From Candidatus Hadarchaeales archaeon (lineage in GTDB: Archaea; Hadarchaeota; Hadarchaeia; Hadarchaeales; WYZ-LMO6), in NCBI GenBank assembly GCA_038736355.1, contig JAVYML010000001.1, positions 186,001 through 250,000 of the forward strand: a DNA stretch of 64,000 nucleotides. The letters run 5' to 3'. Below, piece by piece: positions 33,202 to 42,500 of this stretch (within the stretch, counting starts at the first letter, position 1; every line of letters begins with the position of its first letter). Both the position numbers and the translations under genes were made by a program. The notes under the pieces are model-generated. The model saw only the letters and a list, made by a program, of their open reading frames with translations, ran no database searches and had not been told where the DNA came from.

Positions 33202-34308
33202 CTAACCCACCAAACCCGCCAATCTCCTGAGGGCCTTCAACTTTTCCTCCCTGTCCACCTTGGCCTCTTGGAGGGTGAGCTGCAGGAACTCCACCACCTC
33301 ATCGTAATGCTTTCTGTTGATGGGATAGGGCACACCATCCTTTCCACCCACGGTAAAGGAATACCTCACGGGATCCTTCCAGGAGGGTGGTTTACCATAA
33401 ATGAGGGTGGAAAGGAGGGCCAAGGCCCTGACGGTCTTAGGTCCCACTCCCCTGATGGCTACCAGTTCTTCGTAATCCTTGGGATCCACCTCCCTAACCC
33501 TCCTCAGCACGGAGAGGGTCTCCCTCGTAAGCCTCGAGATGCCATGTTCTCGGGGCATGATGAGCCTCGCCCTTTGGGGAAGACCGAGGTATTCGTCCAG
33601 GGAAGACTGTTCCGCTTCCCTGCTCAGGGCGAGGAGATCCTGGGGATCCTGTTTTGCCAGCTCCAAACTCCCTTTCCTTGCCCCCTCGCTCTCCCTCGCC
33701 GTCATGTCGAGTACCACCTCCTCCCTCTTCTCCCCCGCTATTCCCGAGTGGGGTTCCTCCACGAAGCTCTTCACCACCTCCGAGACCCAGTGGTACCTAC
33801 GGGCCCATCTCTCCCTCATCCCCTGCTGGACCACCGCCCAGTCTCCGTCCTCCGTGAGGATGAAGCTGTGATGGTAGAGCTGATAGCCATCCTGCACGCA
33901 GGCGTTGTCCACTTTAGCCGCCATCTTACTGGCGTACTTGAGTCTTTGGACTCGGTCCGAACTCAAAGAGAAGAGTTCGGAAGCCCTTTCGATCTCCTCT
34001 GGTGTTTTGCGAGAAACTTTGCCCTTCCCCCCACAGACCAGGATACCAAGCTCCCCCGTTTTCAGGGCCTCTTTCAGCGCCCCTGTGAGGGTGGTAGTCA
34101 GACCGGAGGAGTGGTAGTCGAATCCCACCGCACAACCGAAGGATTGGAAGAAAAAAGGATCGGCCATCCTCCTCAAGAACTCCCTCTTCCCGTACTCCAT
34201 CAGGATGACTTCCGTCACCGCCCTGGAGAGTTTGACCATCCTTTTGAAAAGCCAAGCTGGACACTCTCCGGAATGTAGGGGCAACTCGGTGATTCCAACC
34301 CTTTTCAT
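33202..34308 (-). CDS. DUF763 family protein
   Basis: 368 residues. The start MKRVGITELPLHSGECPAWLF, followed by MVKLSRAVTEVILMEYG and QSFGCAVGFDYHSSG, is characteristic of DUF763, found in archaea and some thermophilic bacteria. A helix-hairpin-helix segment (YEELVAIRGVGPKTVRALALL, residues about 270-295) suggests DNA or RNA binding. The function is unknown. It is transcribed towards tRNA-Tyr, whose TATA box begins just before its stop codon. The upstream gap (34309-34412) contains an A/T-rich tract probably used as its promoter. Confidence 0.85.
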   Translation of the reverse strand: MKRVGITELPLHSGECPAWLFKRMVKLSRAVTEVILMEYGKREFLRRMADPFFFQSFGCAVGFDYHSSGLTTTLTGALKEALKTGELGILVCGGKGKVSRKTPEEIERASELFSLSSDRVQRLKYASKMAAKVDNACVQDGYQLYHHSFILTEDGDWAVVQQGMRERWARRYHWVSEVVKSFVEEPHSGIAGEKREEVVLDMTARESEGARKGSLELAKQDPQDLLALSREAEQSSLDEYLGLPQRARLIMPREHGISRLTRETLSVLRRVREVDPKDYEELVAIRGVGPKTVRALALLSTLIYGKPPSWKDPVRYSFTVGGKDGVPYPINRKHYDEVVEFLQLTLQEAKVDREEKLKALRRLAGLVG

Positions 34309-34412
34309 CCCATGAGGTTTCGGGCTCTTTCCTTATTATGGTACCATCTTTAAAAAAATAAAAACAGGAACCGCTAACCCAGCAGGAAGAAAAGCCTCCT
34401 TTCCCGGAGCCT

Positions 34413-34628
34413 TCACTTGAGTAGGTAATACCCGGCGGCCTTCTCCCTCGCCACCCTCTTGGCATATCCCTTGTTCACGAGCTCCATCAGGGAATTGTTA
34501 ACCATCCCCTTCGGAAGCTTCGCCGCTCTCATCACGTCGTCGGCAGTCTTCAGGGTGTTGGGAGAAGTGGCGCCGAGTTTTTTGAGCGCCTCATACACCT
34601 TCTGGGCATTCGCTGACAGTCCCTCCAA
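34413..34628 (-). CDS. Small winged-helix DNA-binding protein
   Basis: 71 residues with a TTG start. The sequence ANAQKVYEALKKLGATSPNTLKTADDVMRAAKLPKGMVNNSLMELVNKGYAKRVAREKAAGYYLL forms one winged-helix domain of the small archaeal regulator type. No ligand domain or Cys is visible. It may be a transcription factor or nucleoid protein. It lies between DUF763 and nadC on the same strand, about 40 bp after nadC and about 104 bp before DUF763. Confidence 0.72.
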   Translation of the reverse strand: MEGLSANAQKVYEALKKLGATSPNTLKTADDVMRAAKLPKGMVNNSLMELVNKGYAKRVAREKAAGYYLLK

Positions 34629-34668
34629 ATTTTCACCCTTTTAGGATGTTCACCCTTTCCTTTTTAAC

Positions 34669-35544
34669 CTATCGTTCTATCTCCAGACTCATGTCCACGG
34701 CCAGCGCCCTAAAGGTCATGTAGCTGGAGGAAAGAACATCCACCCCCGTTCTGGCATATTCCTGCAGGTTTTCGGGGGTAATTCCACCCGAAACCTCCAC
34801 GATAACCCTTTCCCTCAACCCGGCCTTCTTCAACTCCTCCACCGCCCTCTTCACCTCGGAGGGGGAAACGTTGTCCAACATCACGATGTCCGCTCCCGCC
34901 TTGGCCGCTTCCAGGGCCTGCTCCGCCGTCGTGACCTCCACTTCTACTTTTTTCGTAAAGCTCGCCCCTTCCCTAACCTTCCTTACCGCCTCCGTTATGG
35001 AATCCACTAACTGGAGGTGGTCCTTCTTCACCAGCACCCCATCGTCCAGTCTCCACCTATGGGGGTCCCCACCACCCACCACCACTGCCCTCTTGTCGAA
35101 ATAAGTGAGGAGGGGAAGGGTTTTCCTGGTGGCTGCTACCCTCACCTTTGGTGCCACCCGCCTTGCCAGCTCTACCATTTTCCTGGCCGCAGTGGCCACC
35201 CCACTCATGCGCATGAGGAGGTTGAGGGCGATTCTCTCGGCCTTCAGCACCCCTTGGGCCGGGCCCTCCACTTCCATCACCACATCTCCCGGTTCCAGTT
35301 CCTCACCATCTTCCTTCGACTTCAGCGTCCTCACCCCCATTTCCTCGAAGGCTATCCTCGCCTCCTGAACCCCTGCCAAGATCCCCTTCTCCTTACATAC
35401 TATCCTTGCCCTGATCACCTTCTTCGGGTCAACCAAGATTTCGGTGGTGAGATCCCCAAAGCTCAGGTCCTCCGCCAGCATCTGTCTGATCTTTTCCCTC
35501 ACGTACGGATTGAGACCCGAACCCTTTGGAAGGGCGTTCAACAC
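34669..35544 (-). CDS. nadC: Nicotinate-nucleotide pyrophosphorylase (quinolinate phosphoribosyltransferase)
   Basis: 291 residues, normal length. It converts quinolinate and PRPP to nicotinate mononucleotide in NAD synthesis. Motifs: LAEDLSFGDLTTEILV, LMRMSGVATAARKMVE, ATRKTLPLLTYFDKRAVVVGGGDPHRWRLDDGVLVKKDHLQ, VEVEVTTAEQALEA and IVEVSGGITPENLQEYARTGVDVLS. NadX (37993-38826) is nearby, so two of the three enzymes from aspartate to NaMN lie within 5 kb; quinolinate synthase NadA is not in the window. Preceded upstream by UPF0280. Confidence 0.95.
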   Translation of the reverse strand: MLNALPKGSGLNPYVREKIRQMLAEDLSFGDLTTEILVDPKKVIRARIVCKEKGILAGVQEARIAFEEMGVRTLKSKEDGEELEPGDVVMEVEGPAQGVLKAERIALNLLMRMSGVATAARKMVELARRVAPKVRVAATRKTLPLLTYFDKRAVVVGGGDPHRWRLDDGVLVKKDHLQLVDSITEAVRKVREGASFTKKVEVEVTTAEQALEAAKAGADIVMLDNVSPSEVKRAVEELKKAGLRERVIVEVSGGITPENLQEYARTGVDVLSSSYMTFRALAVDMSLEIER

Positions 35545-35571
35545 CCGCTTTTCTTCCCTCTGGATTTAATT

Positions 35572-36336
35572 TTACCGTTGTTCCTCCAGCCACTCCTCTA
35601 TGGGGGAGGGCCAAGGGGAAGGAGAGGGCAGCCTCTTCCCCTCCAGCAGTTGGAGGGGGGGAAGCCTTCCCATTGCCCCCACCTTCCCACCGTAAAGGAT
35701 CAGGCAGCCCCTTATCCCCTCTATTTCCTTCGCCTTCTCCAGTCCCTTCCCTATTCCTTCCTCCGCTTCCCCCTTCACCTCGTTACAAATGGAGGTGGCT
35801 GCTGCATCCGAAAGGGAGGCTTCATCCGAAACCACCGTTACCGCTTCCGCCCATCCCAAACTGAGGGAAGGTCCCACCTTCCCCGAACTCGTGCAAACAC
35901 CAGCTGGAAGCTCCCCGGGACCCAGGGCAAGGGCTATCCTGCCCGAGAGGGGATGCCCCCCTGCGAAAATCCCCACCAGGAACCTCCTCCTCCCGTCGAG
36001 CGCTATATCCCCTCCGTTTTCCACCACCACGTTGATCCCTCCCGCTTCCTTCGCCCCCTCCAAAGCCAGCTGGGCTATTGCCCCCGCCACCGAGGCGAAA
36101 GGACCAACACCCGCCGCTTCTCCCGCCCTCACCATCAACTCCACCACCCTTGGCAGCTTCTCACCCGGGAAGGAAAGGGGCTCAAGGGAATACCTGAACT
36201 CGGGATGAGTTATCATGAACCTCTCTATGTCCCTCCTCGCCCTGAAGGCGGCGTGCACGGCGGCCTTGGCCACCTCGTGGGTATCGGCCTTCACCAGAAG
36301 CCTAGTTTCCTTATAGGACCAAGTGAGGGAAATCAT
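35572..36336 (-). CDS. UPF0280 family protein (COG2122, ApbE-like)
   Basis: 254 residues. Family signs are ERFMITHPEFRYSLEPL, GVGPFASVAGAIAQLA, VVVENGGDIAL and ASLSDAAATSICNEV; these resemble the flavin-transferase ApbE fold without its full active site. COG2122 proteins often lie next to NIL-ferredoxin and COG1900 genes linked to homocysteine synthesis from aspartate semialdehyde in methanogens. Here its start overlaps the NIL-ferredoxin stop by 4 bp, matching that pairing. The exact reaction is unknown, and COG1900 is not seen in this window. Confidence 0.85.
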   Translation of the reverse strand: MISLTWSYKETRLLVKADTHEVAKAAVHAAFRARRDIERFMITHPEFRYSLEPLSFPGEKLPRVVELMVRAGEAAGVGPFASVAGAIAQLALEGAKEAGGINVVVENGGDIALDGRRRFLVGIFAGGHPLSGRIALALGPGELPAGVCTSSGKVGPSLSLGWAEAVTVVSDEASLSDAAATSICNEVKGEAEEGIGKGLEKAKEIEGIRGCLILYGGKVGAMGRLPPLQLLEGKRLPSPSPWPSPIEEWLEEQR

Positions 36337-36737
36337 TCGAAGCTCCTTACCGTGATAGCCCTCACCGGACAGGCAGGAACGCAGACCTCACAGCAAACAC
36401 ACTTCTCCTCTTCCACCTGAAGGGAGTAGTCCTTTCCCAACCTGAGGGCCTGCGTAGGACAGAGGGAAATGCAGGCCCCACAGTCAAAACATTTTTCCCT
36501 ATCCACCCTGATCGCCTTCCTCACCTCCACCGCTTCCACTCCCTTCTTCCTGAAGAGGGCCATCATCCTCTCCACCTGCTCCGGAGGAGCATCCACCCCT
36601 ATGAGGATCTCCCCTCCCCTCGCCCCTATGCTGGAGTAAAGGATGTTGGCCAGAATCCCCGTCTCCAGAAGAACGGAGGCGAAGACGGGCTCCTCCGCCA
36701 TCTCCGCTGGGTACCTCAAAAGGATCTTTTTCTTCAT
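36333..36737 (-). CDS. NIL-domain ferredoxin (2[4Fe-4S])
   Basis: About 134 residues. An N-terminal NIL domain (ILLRYPAEMAEEPVFASVLLE, residues 1-75), known from methionine-transport ATPases and linked to sulfur amino-acid binding, is fused to a ferredoxin with two clusters (CFDCGACISLCP and CVCCEVCVPACP). Such proteins function with COG1900 in making homocysteine from aspartate semialdehyde and sulfide in methanogens. ATG 36737 is chosen; two GTG codons just upstream are alternatives. It overlaps UPF0280 and is divergent from SepCysS by about 50 bp, a grouping around sulfur assimilation. Confidence 0.88.
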   Translation of the reverse strand: MKKKILLRYPAEMAEEPVFASVLLETGILANILYSSIGARGGEILIGVDAPPEQVERMMALFRKKGVEAVEVRKAIRVDREKCFDCGACISLCPTQALRLGKDYSLQVEEEKCVCCEVCVPACPVRAITVRSFE

Positions 36738-36787
36738 CACCACACTCTTTCCCTCTGGTTAAATATTTCCCCCTCCCGAGTAGGGGG

Positions 36788-37996
36788 ATGGGAGCCCCTG
36801 CTCCGGAGCGTCTCTCCCGATACAGGAAGCTCGAAAGGGAGTTCGGGAGGGAGGGAATCATCAACCTGAACCCCATTCAGAGGGGAGGCATCCTCACCCC
36901 CGAAGCCAGAAGGGCCTTGATGGAGTTCGGTGACGGATACTCTGTCTGCGACTGGTGCCCACCCAAGACCCCAAGGCTGGATCGAATCGAAAAACCACCC
37001 ATTGCAGACTTCCTCGAGGACCTGGCGGAGTTTCTCCACTTGAAGGTGGCAAGGGTGGTTACGAGGTGCAGGGAAGGAAAATTCATCGCCTTTTCCTCCC
37101 TGGCCTCACCGGGGGACTGGGTGGTGGTGGACAGTCTTGCCCACTACTCCACTTACCTCGCCGCCGAACTCGCCCATCTGAAGGTGAGGGAGGTTCCCCA
37201 TTCGGGCCCTCCGGAGTTCAGGATTTCCCCCGAAGCCTACGGGGAGACAATAGAGAGGATAAAAAGGGAAACGGGAAAGCCCCCCGCCCTCGTCCTCCTC
37301 ACCCATGTGGATTCCTTCTATGGCAACCTAGCACCGGCGGAAGAGGTGGGAAAGCTCTGCCAAGAACAGGGTATCCCCTTTCTCCTGAATGCCGCCTACA
37401 CCGCAGGGGTGATGCCCGTGGATGGGGAGAAGTTGGGGGCGGATGTCCTGGTGAGTAGTGGACACAAAAGTTGGGCTGCCAGCGCACCCACGGGTATCCT
37501 GGCCCTAGGGGAAGGAGTAGCGGAGAGGGTCCTTCGAAGATCCGAGATCAAGGGGGACTGGAGCGGCAGGTCCTTCCCGGAGAAGGAGCTGGCCCTTTTG
37601 GGATGTACGGTAATGGGAGCACCCCTCGTTACTCTCATGGCCTCTTTTCCCCATGTGGTGGAAAGGGTGAGGGGCTGGGAGGAGGAGGTGAAGAAGGCAA
37701 GGTATCTCGTGGGGGAGCTGGAAAGGATAGAGGGAACAAGACAACTGGGAGAAAGACCCAAGAGGCACACACTGGTACAAATGGAATCTGAGGGTTTCTA
37801 CAAAGTTTCCCAGAAGCATCGCAGAAGGGGTTTCTTCCTCTACGAGGAGCTGAGGGAAAGGGGAATCGTGGGAATCCAACCGGGGCTCACGAGGCACTTC
37901 AAGCTCAACACGTACGGGCTCAAATGGGAAGAGGTGAAGTTCGTGGCGGAAAGCTTCTTGGAAATAGCCAAAAAATATGGCCTTGCCATCACCTAA
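36788..37996 (+). CDS. pscS: O-phospho-L-seryl-tRNA:Cys-tRNA synthase
   Basis: 402 residues. This PLP enzyme converts phosphoseryl-tRNA(Cys) to cysteinyl-tRNA(Cys). The diagnostic INLNPIQRGGILTPEARRAL and GDGYSVCDWCPP motifs (Cys 54 and 57) are present, as is a third Cys in LALLGCTVMGAP. The Schiff-base Lys is in SSGHKSWAAS, preceded by NAAYTAGVMP. SepRS is not in this window. Its stop shares CTAA with the convergent nadX stop. Neighbours handle sulfur (NIL-ferredoxin) and aspartate/NAD. Cysteine can probably be made on tRNA in this organism. Confidence 0.94.
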   Translation: MGAPAPERLSRYRKLEREFGREGIINLNPIQRGGILTPEARRALMEFGDGYSVCDWCPPKTPRLDRIEKPPIADFLEDLAEFLHLKVARVVTRCREGKFIAFSSLASPGDWVVVDSLAHYSTYLAAELAHLKVREVPHSGPPEFRISPEAYGETIERIKRETGKPPALVLLTHVDSFYGNLAPAEEVGKLCQEQGIPFLLNAAYTAGVMPVDGEKLGADVLVSSGHKSWAASAPTGILALGEGVAERVLRRSEIKGDWSGRSFPEKELALLGCTVMGAPLVTLMASFPHVVERVRGWEEEVKKARYLVGELERIEGTRQLGERPKRHTLVQMESEGFYKVSQKHRRRGFFLYEELRERGIVGIQPGLTRHFKLNTYGLKWEEVKFVAESFLEIAKKYGLAIT

Positions 37997-38826
37997 GTGC
38001 CCACGAGGAGGATTTCTACAAGGTCCCTGAGCCTCATGATGGCGGAAAGGGCGGCGAGATAGCTCGTCTTCGGGTTGCCGGGGGAGGGGATGTTCCTCGC
38101 TATCGTTATCATTTCTCCTGCCTCCCCCACCACCCTCAACTCGTGCACGTTCTTGTCCAAAGAGGGATCCGCTATGATCTTCACCTTCAATTTGTCGAAG
38201 CCTATTCCTGCCAAAGCCAGGGTGGCGGCGATGTTCACGCTTTCCGGAAAGGCCTTGACTGCCTCCCTCGCCGTCCCCTCGAAGACCACCGTTGGTTCCC
38301 TCACCCTCGAGAGATCCATTCCCCTTTCCCTCAGATAGGGACTGTAGGAGAGGGCAACGGGTGGTTTCCTCGTGATGAGCTGTGCCTCCTTAATACCCAC
38401 GAGCTGTGCGGCCTTAACCCCATCCACCCCCAAGATGGATCCGGAAGGAAGATGGATCCTGCTTCCCCCCTTCCTCGCTGCTTCCAGTAGTCTTTTGAGC
38501 AACCCCTCATCGGCAAGGGCACCCACGCTCATCACCATTAAATCCTTTCCCGCTTCTAGGATGCGCTCTCCGTATTCAGCCACGGCGGCTTGGGAGGCTG
38601 CTTCCACTACCACGTTGGTCCCGGGATCGGAAAGGATCTCCTGCAGGTCTCCCGCCACCCTGAACCCCAGCTCTGAAGCCAACTTCCTGCTTTTCTCCCC
38701 ATCCCTGTCGAAAAGGAATCTCAATTCCACCCTTCCCGCCCTTCCTTCCTTGATTGCCCTAGCCAAGACACTCCCTATTTCCCCACATCCTATGAGGGAA
38801 ACTCCAAGGTACTTAGAAGAGACCAA
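37993..38826 (-). CDS. nadX: L-aspartate dehydrogenase
   Basis: 277 residues with a TTG start. It oxidises aspartate to iminoaspartate with NAD(P)+, the first step towards quinolinate in many archaea. Rossmann motif LGVSLIGCGEIGSVLARAI; other marks are VVVEAASQAAVAEYG, SGSILGVDGVKAAQLV and ESVNIAATLALAGIGFDKLKV, with the conserved catalytic His near NVHEL. It replaces NadB, as expected in an anaerobe. NadC is at 34669-35544. It overlaps the SepCysS stop by 4 bp. Confidence 0.93.
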   Translation of the reverse strand: MVSSKYLGVSLIGCGEIGSVLARAIKEGRAGRVELRFLFDRDGEKSRKLASELGFRVAGDLQEILSDPGTNVVVEAASQAAVAEYGERILEAGKDLMVMSVGALADEGLLKRLLEAARKGGSRIHLPSGSILGVDGVKAAQLVGIKEAQLITRKPPVALSYSPYLRERGMDLSRVREPTVVFEGTAREAVKAFPESVNIAATLALAGIGFDKLKVKIIADPSLDKNVHELRVVGEAGEMITIARNIPSPGNPKTSYLAALSAIMRLRDLVEILLVGT

Positions 38827-38964
38827 AGCCCCTCACCTTCATCCTTCTATCTATCCTTCTTTAATCCTACCGTTTTGAAGGAAACGGGCTTTTCTAGGAA
38901 AAAGCGCCGAGAGAGCAGGGGTAAGGAAGGGATCCTCTTGCACCCCAGTACCACAAAACCCGAC

Positions 38965-39360
38965 ATGGACGAAACCGGAGAATATAAGGGCAATCTTCAG
39001 GATAGCCGAAACCTTCTAAGATTTCTGGCGAGAAGGATTGAGCCCCTTCTCCAACCGGAGTTTTCTTCGGTGGACTCCAAAGGGATCCCGACGAACTCCT
39101 ACGGCAGGAAGAGGAGGGTCCTGGGGTAGAGAGGAAGAAGGTTTTCAAGCTCTGCGCTCGTCGGCTGCTCTCTTGAAGAGCCCTTTTCATCAAGCCTCTG
39201 TAACGGGAGAAAGTTGGCAAGACCTCACGCAGGTCGGATGCTGCTCGAAGCGACGGAAGACCACTTCTTGCGGACTCCACTTACGATCATCTCTCTCCCA
39301 GGCTTGCCAAGGACCGCGCGGGCTTGGGGATGGTTGGAAGCTTAGACCTGAACTTATAGA
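38965..39360 (+). pseudogene. Possible decayed transposase remnant
   Basis: In about 680 bp (38827-39554) no intact gene is seen. One frame gives RRIEPLLQPEFSSVDSKGIPTNSYGRKRRVLG before a stop at 39129; an Asp-Ser-x-Gly-x-x-x-x-x-Tyr-Gly pattern like this occurs at the first Asp of IS5-like DDE transposases. Other frames continue with ERKKVFKLCARR and a basic segment, as expected after frameshifts. No terminal inverted repeats were found. The evidence is thin; the region could instead hold an unrecognised RNA. Confidence 0.25.
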
Positions 39361-39526
39361 CTGAAAAAGGTTGCGGAGGGGCTTTGCAACCAGATACCTT
39401 CCAAGGATAAGATACCAGGCTCCTCACGCTCAGGAGTGCTCCATTCTCCTGATGGCCGTTGGGGGCTGCCAAGAACAAAATTAGAGGCTTGCTCAAACTA
39501 GCCCTAAACTAATTTTTCGACAGACC

Positions 39527-39540
39527 TTTAAATTTAAATA
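39527..39540 (+). promoter_or_regulatory. TATA box for the surface protein gene
   Basis: TTTAAATTTAAATA lies about 20 bp before TTG 39555 and 26 bp before the in-frame GTG 39561. With the usual 25-bp spacing the transcript would start at the translation start, implying a leaderless mRNA and making the GTG a strong alternative start. Confidence 0.5.
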
Positions 39541-39554
39541 CCCCTGAAAGAGTT

Positions 39555-42500
39555 TTGTTTGTGCAAGCAAGAATTAAAAATGATAAGCTGAGCATCCTTT
39601 TTGCATTACTTTTAATATCGCTTCTCTCCCTCTCTTCTCTGTTCTTGACTCTGTCCTCTGTGAGAACGGTTTCCGCATCTCCGGACCCACATGCTCCGAT
39701 ATACATAGAGGGGGATGGAAATTTCAAACCGGCAAACGGCGTTCGCAGTGGTTCTGGAACCAAAACCGATCCCTACATCATCGAGAACTGGGAAATCGAT
39801 GCTTCCAACGCCCACGGGATCCACATTAAAAACACCACCGCGTATTTCGTGATCAGAAATGTGCTGGTTGAGAACGGGAAGACTACTTACCATGGGATTT
39901 TTCTGGAAAATGTGGTCAACGGCAGGATCGAAAACGTGGTGAGCCGGAAAAACTCTAGAGGCATCTTTCTCTCTTACTCCAACAACATCCGCCTCTCAAC
40001 CAACACCGTGGAGAACAACAAATACGGCATCTATCTCTACTGCTCCTCCAGAAACGAACTCTGGAACAATATCGTGAGGTACAACGAAAATGGCAACATC
40101 TATCTCCTCTCCTCCAACAACAACACCTTCTTCTCCCCCAACACCGCGGGAAACGGCAGATACGGCATCTACCTCCACTCCTCCGACAACAACACCTTCC
40201 TCGGCAGCACCGTGGAGAACAACAGATACGGCATCTATCTCTACCACTCCTCCAGAAACGAACTCTTGAACAATATCGTGAGGTACAACGAAAATGGCAA
40301 CATCTACCTCATCTCCTCCAACAACAACACCTTCTCCCACAACACGGTGAGGAATGGCGGGAGCATTTATCTCGACTTCTCCGACAACAACACCTTCTCA
40401 ACCAATACCGTGGAGAACACCTTCATAGGTATCCACCTCCACTCCTCCGACAACAACACCTTCTCAACCAATACCGTGGAGAACAACACCTACGGCATCT
40501 ATCTAGACAATTCCGGCAACAACACCCTCGCTAATAACACCGTGAAAAACAACCGGGGACATGGCATCCGTCTCGACTCCTCCGACAACAACATCCTCAC
40601 CAACAACACCGTGGAGAACAGCGAGGAGGGCATCTACTTCCGCTCCTCCGACAACAACACCCTCACCAACAACACCATGAAAAACAACTGGTCGGAGGGC
40701 ATCTATCTATACAACTCCGACAACAACACCCTCACCAACAACACCGTGGGAAACAACGGGTCGAAGGGAATCTATCTCAACTCCTCCGACAACAACACCT
40801 TCTCAACCAATACCGTGGAGAACAACGCCCGTGGCATTTATCTCTATTACTCCTACAGAAACACCCTCTCAAACAACAAGGTGGAGAATAACTCTACAGG
40901 TATCTATCTCGACTCCTCTGACAACAACACCCTCACCAACAACACCGTGGGAAACAACGGATCGGAGGGCATCTACCTCCGCTCCTCCGACAACAATACC
41001 CTCACCAACAACAGGGTGGAGAACAACTTTATGGGTGTCTACCTCGTAGGCTCCTCTAATATCACAATGGACAACAACGTAATGAGGTCCAATCGCTGTA
41101 ACTTCCTGGTATTCGGTGATAAGCTCTCGCACTTCATCCACGACATCGACAATACTAACACCGTGAACGGGAAGCCAGTCCTCTACTTAACCGGGACCGA
41201 GAACAACCTCGTGATAAATCAGGATAACCGGGTAGGCTGGCTGGGTGTGGTAAATTCCAACAACATACAGGTGGAGAACCTCGTGGTCGAGACTGTTATG
41301 CTTGCGTTCACGCACAACACCAGGGTAGAGAATGTGATCGTCGAGAACTCATTAGTTGGCATCTATCTCTTCTCCTCCTCCAACAACTTCCTCTTAAATA
41401 ACACCGTGGGGAACAACATGGAGGAAGGCATCCATCTCCACTCCTCCCACAACAACATCCTCTCAAACAACATCGTGAGGAACAACCAGTTGGGAATTGG
41501 AGTTGAGAATGGCAATCTGTTGGTTATTTCCCACAACGTTATTGAGAACAACTTGATCCGGGATATCGAATTTGATGGAAAAAATTCGGTTTTTGAGGCC
41601 AACGTCTATACAACAGCAAGAGGCATTCCCCATATACATTCAGTTTGTGTTACAGACATCACGCAGACATCCGCAACGATAACCTGGGCTACCGATAAGA
41701 ACTCAACAAGTGTTGTCGAATACGGCCCAACAGCGGCATACGGATACACGGCCACGGACGGTGTGACGACCAACCATCGGGTGGACCTCTCCAACCTTTC
41801 ACCCGGAACCTATCACTTCCGCGTCCTTTCAACCGACAGCGAAAACAACCTCGAGATATCGGGGGACTTCACCTTCACGACGATTTCCCTACCAACATCC
41901 ATAACGCTCGAACCATCCTCCTTCTCCCTGGTCTCAGGAGGTTCCAGGGAGATAACGGCCATCCTGAGGGACAACGGGGGAAACCCACTTTCCGGAAAGA
42001 CGATATCGTGGAGCACAACCGCTGGAACAATAACCCAGACAAGCATGACGGACAATCTTGGGAGGGCAACCGCAACCTTCACGGCTCCCGTCGTCACGCA
42101 AATGGAGAATGTGACGATTACGGCAACCTTCGCGGGGGATGCCGGCTACGGGGGGAGTCAGGAAAATGCCTTATGTACGGTCTCTCCCGTTCCCTCCACC
42201 CCAACAACCTTGACGGTTTCACCGTCAAGTTTCACCGTCAGAGTTGGCGGAAGGATAACCCTAACCGCAATCCTCTTGGATAACGCTGGAAATCCGCTCC
42301 CAGGAAAGCAGATAGTTTGGAGCACGACTTCCGGTTCGATTGAACCTATGATAGGTCTCACGGACAACCACGGGAGGATGGAGGTAACGTTTTTCGCACC
42401 ATCGGTCAGCGGGTCCGTTGAAATCGGAGTTATTTTCCAGGGAGATTCAGTGCATGCCAGAAGCCAGGCGATAGGTGTGGGTACCGTGTCCCAGCCTCGA

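Noticed and set aside
38827-39554. RNase P RNA or SRP RNA in the gene-free interval
   Set aside because: The GAGGAAAGTCC/ACAGAA marks of RNase P and the GGAAG..AGCAGC helix 8 mark of SRP RNA were not found on either strand.
39970-41080. Regular 69-72 bp repeats that might look like a CRISPR or minisatellite
   Set aside because: They are in frame, have no unique spacers of constant length, and encode beta-helix coils of a secreted protein.
39996-41141. Open frames on the - strand rich in VVVGG and VEVDAV
   Set aside because: These are antisense reads of the Asn-rich coil repeats (AACAAC on the + strand) and have no independent coding sign.
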